Below, one piece after another: positions 30,881-33,510 of a DNA stretch of 33,510 nucleotides (its first letter is position 1; each line of letters starts with the position of its first letter). The position numbers and the translations under genes are program-made. Source of the stretch: Pleurotus ostreatus/Saccharomyces cerevisiae fusant. Its lineage: Eukaryota; Opisthokonta. The notes under the pieces are model-generated. The model was not told the DNA's origin and ran no database searches. It saw nothing but the letters and a program-made list of their open reading frames with translations. Where the stretch lies: the NCBI GenBank assembly GCA_024196135.1, contig JAMQCK010000256.1, positions 1 through 33,510 of the forward strand, read 5' to 3'.

Positions 30881-31841
30881 TGGCGGTTCAATGGCAGCAC
30901 GGGGCTCGACGGGGCAGTTCACGTACCTCATCGATCACCACCTTGTCCTCCAGCCCCCCAAGGCGGTGCTCATTCGGTGAGATCAGTCTCCTAAGTGTAC
31001 ATTCCCTATAGTCCTGTTGCTTGCTGCGGCATGCCACAACGCGGCAGGCTCATGTCCACGATGCACGGGATGCGCGGGGGAGGGGCGGCAGCGGAAAGAA
31101 GGACGGCAACGGGAAGAGGGACGGCGGCGCGAGGCAGTCGAGCACCGTTGCTGTGACACCCTTGGAGGAGGACCGCGTAGCGCGGGAGGCGGGACAAGAC
31201 GGCGTGGACGACGGCAAACACGGTCCATAGTGAAAGAGGAGGGGAGGACGGTACGGTCGTTGGGGGGAGGGGCAAGGAGGTGGGAGGCAGAAACAGTAAT
31301 GCAAGATGACGAGCATGCCGAGATGCCGAATATGACACGAATGCAAGGCGTAAGCATACTTTTGAATAACTCACTCTTGGTGGCTTCAGCGCGTCTGAAT
31401 TCTTCACTAAGCTACAAACACAATCTGCTACACTCATACTCCGTACTTTTCCATAAGAAAATGGCGGACCTGGTGGTGATATAGCGTCAAGAAGGAACTG
31501 TGTACGCGATGTGCATGACAAGTCTCTGCCGAAATGCCGATATGCCGAGCTGTGCGGCATCGACCAAACATTGCTCGGCATGGATCAGAAAACTTGAGGG
31601 ACGTCGCAAACGTCGACTTCGGGCTGAAAGCATGCGATACTTCGTATGGCAGTAGAACTGGACGTTCCGCATCTGCTTGATTTTTTCGAAGTGAATCTGG
31701 CGGACAACGCGTCACATAAAGCCCGTCGAAATGAGGATCGGACCGACTGGACCGGTGTACAAACACAGTACTCCGAAAAGTGGTCGCTTTTCTGGAGCGT
31801 CGCAGCGCTCAAAACGGTGGTTTATCCATTTCATTTCATTT
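30881..31841. other. Right part of the element, no recognisable gene
   Basis: Low-complexity GC-rich frames (31000-31480) and short direct repeats of ATGCCGA-type sequence near 31316-31334 and 31527-31555. A minus-strand frame to about 31580 is Pro/Ser-rich and unconvincing. The segment just before the right repeat has a short ATTTC microsatellite (31828-31843). Confidence 0.4.
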
Positions 31842-31856
31842 CATTCCTAACCCACC
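31842..31856 (-). repeat. Right terminal inverted repeat
   Basis: CATTCCTAACCCACC. Bases 31844-31856 are the exact reverse complement of 15168-15180. It is 51 bp before the end of the interrupted intron. Confidence 0.6.
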
Positions 31857-31907
31857 AAGTTCCGCTCATTGATCGCCTGCCTTATGCGTGCATTCAACAG
31901 TTTACAG

Positions 31908-32971
31908 CTATCGTCATGAACTTCATCTCCTACCGTTCGGCGTACTCTCTCTACCCCGTCAACACCTTCATCAAGAAGACCGGTATCCGATTCATCTGCT
32001 TCAGCGATGGACCCCTCCAGAAGTACGTCAATCGGGGCTTTTCACTCGCGAGTACGGTGACTTCGAAGCAATGGGAGCGCATGGGCCGGGAGATGCGCAC
32101 GCTGACGCGCTACGTCGGAGACAAGAGCACCTGGATCATCGATCTCGACGACACGTAAGCTGCCCACCTATCGCTGGTATCGTTCCTGCTGACGGTCGTC
32201 CTAGCGCTGGCGCCTTCGCAGACGCGGTGCTCTTCAACTCGTGGGAGTTCAAATGGATCTATCGCACGGGCGGTTTCATGATCATGCCCGAGATCGTTCG
32301 CCTTCTCTTCGTTGGACCGCGTGCTTGGTCCCAGAGCCGCGTCTTCGGTGACAGCAAGCTCCTCAAGGCCTTTACCGACATGACGATGGCCCGCGGATCC
32401 GAAGGGTGCGTTGGATTGCGCTCTGTTTACTTATCTTATGCTAACGTCGTGGATAGGCGCACCGACCGCGAAGTACTCTCCATGGTCCTCAAGAGCGCGC
32501 ACTTCACTCTCTTTCATACCCTGCCGCCTTCCTCCACCGACACCCGTTTCTTCGCCGATTGGGTGCGCACTAGGAGCGCGCGGGAGCCTGTCGTCCGCAA
32601 CATCCTGGACAGGTTTGCGGGGGAGATCGATAATGTATGTTGTACGGCTGGCCTACCTATCCCATAACTCACTTGCGAATAGCCTCCGCTGCCCGCTTCG
32701 CCCGCGATTGCAACTGAACCCGTCGCCGCCGCCAACAACGAGGACGACGACATCATCTTCCTCGGCATGAACATCAATCCTATGCTGCACAACCCCGCGC
32801 TTAGAGCCCGCTTGCAACCCGTGTCTCAGAGGGTAAGCTTATCTTTATACTATATTACCTTCCTTACATCTCTCCCAGGTTCACAACGGTCCTTCAGACG
32901 AAGTTCTCACGTCGGACTTTGCCGACGAAGACGAGGGTCCTCCTCGCAAGAAGGCGCGCGTGCAACTGTAG
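31908..32971 (+). CDS. F-box / nucleotidyltransferase-like gene, 3' part (interrupted gene)
   Basis: Five exons (31908-32154, 32205-32405, 32457-32634, 32683-32832, 32879-32971) join in frame to a TAG at 32969-32971, about 288 residues. All introns are 46-51 bp GT...AG. The first exon starts with two bases completing the Thr codon begun at 15125 and continues IVMNFISYRSAYSLYPVNTF, which follows the 5' part naturally. The segment has no start of its own with typical context; the first ATG (31917) is internal. The C-terminus has an acidic patch and a basic PPRKKARVQL end, a possible nuclear localisation signal. The coding exons themselves look intact, so the insertion into the intron may be relatively recent. 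Combined with 14599-15125 the protein would be about 465 residues plus the missing N-terminus. Confidence 0.7.
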
Positions 32972-33510
32972 CCGCTGCCGTGTGTAGTTAGCTGTGTATG
33001 GACCGTAGTATATACCGCTAATCTTTTGTAATTTTCGTGTCTCCCAAACCGTATAACTTTGACTACATTGAAAGACTTGTGCTGAGCTAGACCTTTGCCC
33101 TTATGGGGTATATCTCGCGGCATTTGCCGTCTCCGATGTTTTCAGTTCGAATCTGCACCTTCCGTCGGCCGCACTGCTCGAACGCAGAACTCGCAGGTCT
33201 CGTACATGCCCATGGGGCCACTTACTAGTGAGGGATTTACGCCCCGCGTATTGTCGGTCCAGAACGCGTCCTCCCCGCCGCAACGGCCTCTGAGCCCGCG
33301 CCGCGCGCAAGGGAACCGGTGGAGCCCAGGCAGGCACTGCTCTGGTAAACATCAACAAGTGTGGAATCGCGCCCGGCATCGCGGCGCAGGAGGATACCCG
33401 ACCAGTCAACCGCTTTACCGCCAGGAACCGCAGCCATTGCGCGATTATTTGGACCGGAGGACGCGCGGATAGGCGTTATAGTTGGACTTTGACTCAGAGA
33501 TAGGGTTTTG
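32972..33510. other. 3' flank; possible partial gene at the right edge
   Basis: A plus-strand frame at 33095-33472 is Pro/Ser/Arg-rich (contains MPMGPLTSEGFTP). It has an acceptor-like TTTTCAG at about 33138-33144 and ends in a stop before the window edge. No family recognised and overlapping frames are open on both strands, so I cannot decide whether it codes. Confidence 0.25.

Larger units (their letters stand above)
15168..31856. mobile_element. Putative 16.7-kb inverted-repeat element carrying captured gene pieces
   Basis: The boundaries come from two independent observations. First, the split gene at 15125/31908 brackets the region. Second, GGTGGGTTAGGAA at 15168-15180 has an exact reverse complement at 31844-31856, close to both splice sites. 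No direct target duplication is visible in the adjacent bases. No transposase, integrase, reverse transcriptase or helicase is recognisable inside, so it would be non-autonomous or decayed. Contents: 15-bp minisatellite arrays, two poly-G runs, pieces of host-like genes mainly on the minus strand, and many short minus-strand exon-like segments. It could be a terminal-inverted-repeat element of a cut-and-paste family that captured host DNA, or a composite of nested insertions; the class cannot be named from sequence alone. Confidence 0.6.
15126..31907 (+). other. Inflated intron of the interrupted gene (host intron plus inserted element)
   Basis: The donor GTAACT (15126) and acceptor TTTACAG (ending 31907) are separated by 16,782 bp. 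Excluding the putative element (15168-31856), the host intron would be about 93 bp (42 + 51), near normal for this locus. The other introns of the same gene are 46-51 bp. A 16.8-kb intron would be extraordinary in a fungus, so the gene is probably disrupted. Confidence 0.7.

Noticed and set aside
15168..31856. The insertion as a Helitron
   Set aside because: It has inverted terminal repeats and no TC/CTRR ends or AT target were seen; the Helitron gene lies outside it.
15168..31856. The insertion as an LTR or LINE retroelement
   Set aside because: No reverse transcriptase, integrase or long terminal repeats were seen, and captured genes keep introns.
33140..33160. tRNA T-loop-like GTTCGAATC
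   Set aside because: Flanking bases do not form a T-stem and no other tRNA arms are visible.

Overview
The window looks like nuclear DNA of a basidiomycete fungus, most likely an agaricomycete or polypore-type mushroom. The genes have many exons with very short introns (about 45-65 bp, GT...AG, CTGAC/CTAAC-like branch sites close to the acceptor). They include families typical of wood and litter fungi: a GH1 beta-glucosidase, a Gfo/Idh/MocA oxidoreductase, and a basidiomycete Helitron with an N-terminal DUF6570-like region.

Layout. (1) 1-2080: the first exon of a GH1 beta-glucosidase (minus strand, running off the left edge) is divergent from a complete five-exon Gfo/Idh/MocA dehydrogenase (plus strand), with about 630 bp between the starts. 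(2) 2447-4925: a plus-strand gene of at least 11 exons for an unrecognised protein with an acidic N-terminal part, KGKGRA-type basic repeats and a globular C-terminal region. (3) 5247-13921: an autonomous Helitron replicase/helicase of about 2,730-2,850 residues, containing an HUH Rep domain, a Pif1-type helicase and, unusually, a C-terminal domain that resembles a ubiquitin-specific protease. (4) 14599-15125 and 31908-32971: two halves of ONE host gene (F-box-like N-terminus followed by a GS...DxD nucleotidyltransferase-like motif). Donor and acceptor fit in phase across the gap. (5) 15168-31856: a 16.7-kb insertion inside that gene's intron, bounded by a 13-bp inverted repeat (GGTGGGTTAGGAA at the left end, its reverse complement at the right end).

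The insertion has no transposase that I can recognise. It carries broken pieces of host-type genes, mostly on the minus strand and with their introns still present. These are a basidiomycete coiled-coil protein (20442-22440, one frameshift) and a decayed Zn2Cys6 transcription factor (about 29701-30880, several Zn-ligand cysteines lost). There are also a possible unidentified fragment at 24330-24930, a tract of many short exons with canonical minus-strand splice donors, two diverged copies of a module of at least 1 kb (about 18.87-19.95 kb and 28.86-29.44 kb), and two copies of the same 15-bp minisatellite array (15256-15362 and 26493-26593).

The most interesting object is therefore a very large, apparently non-autonomous, gene-capturing element with inverted ends, caught inside a gene whose two halves still fit. 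The Helitron with an apparent ubiquitin-protease-like tail is the second. Intron positions and family assignments come from reading the sequence by eye; no database search was possible.
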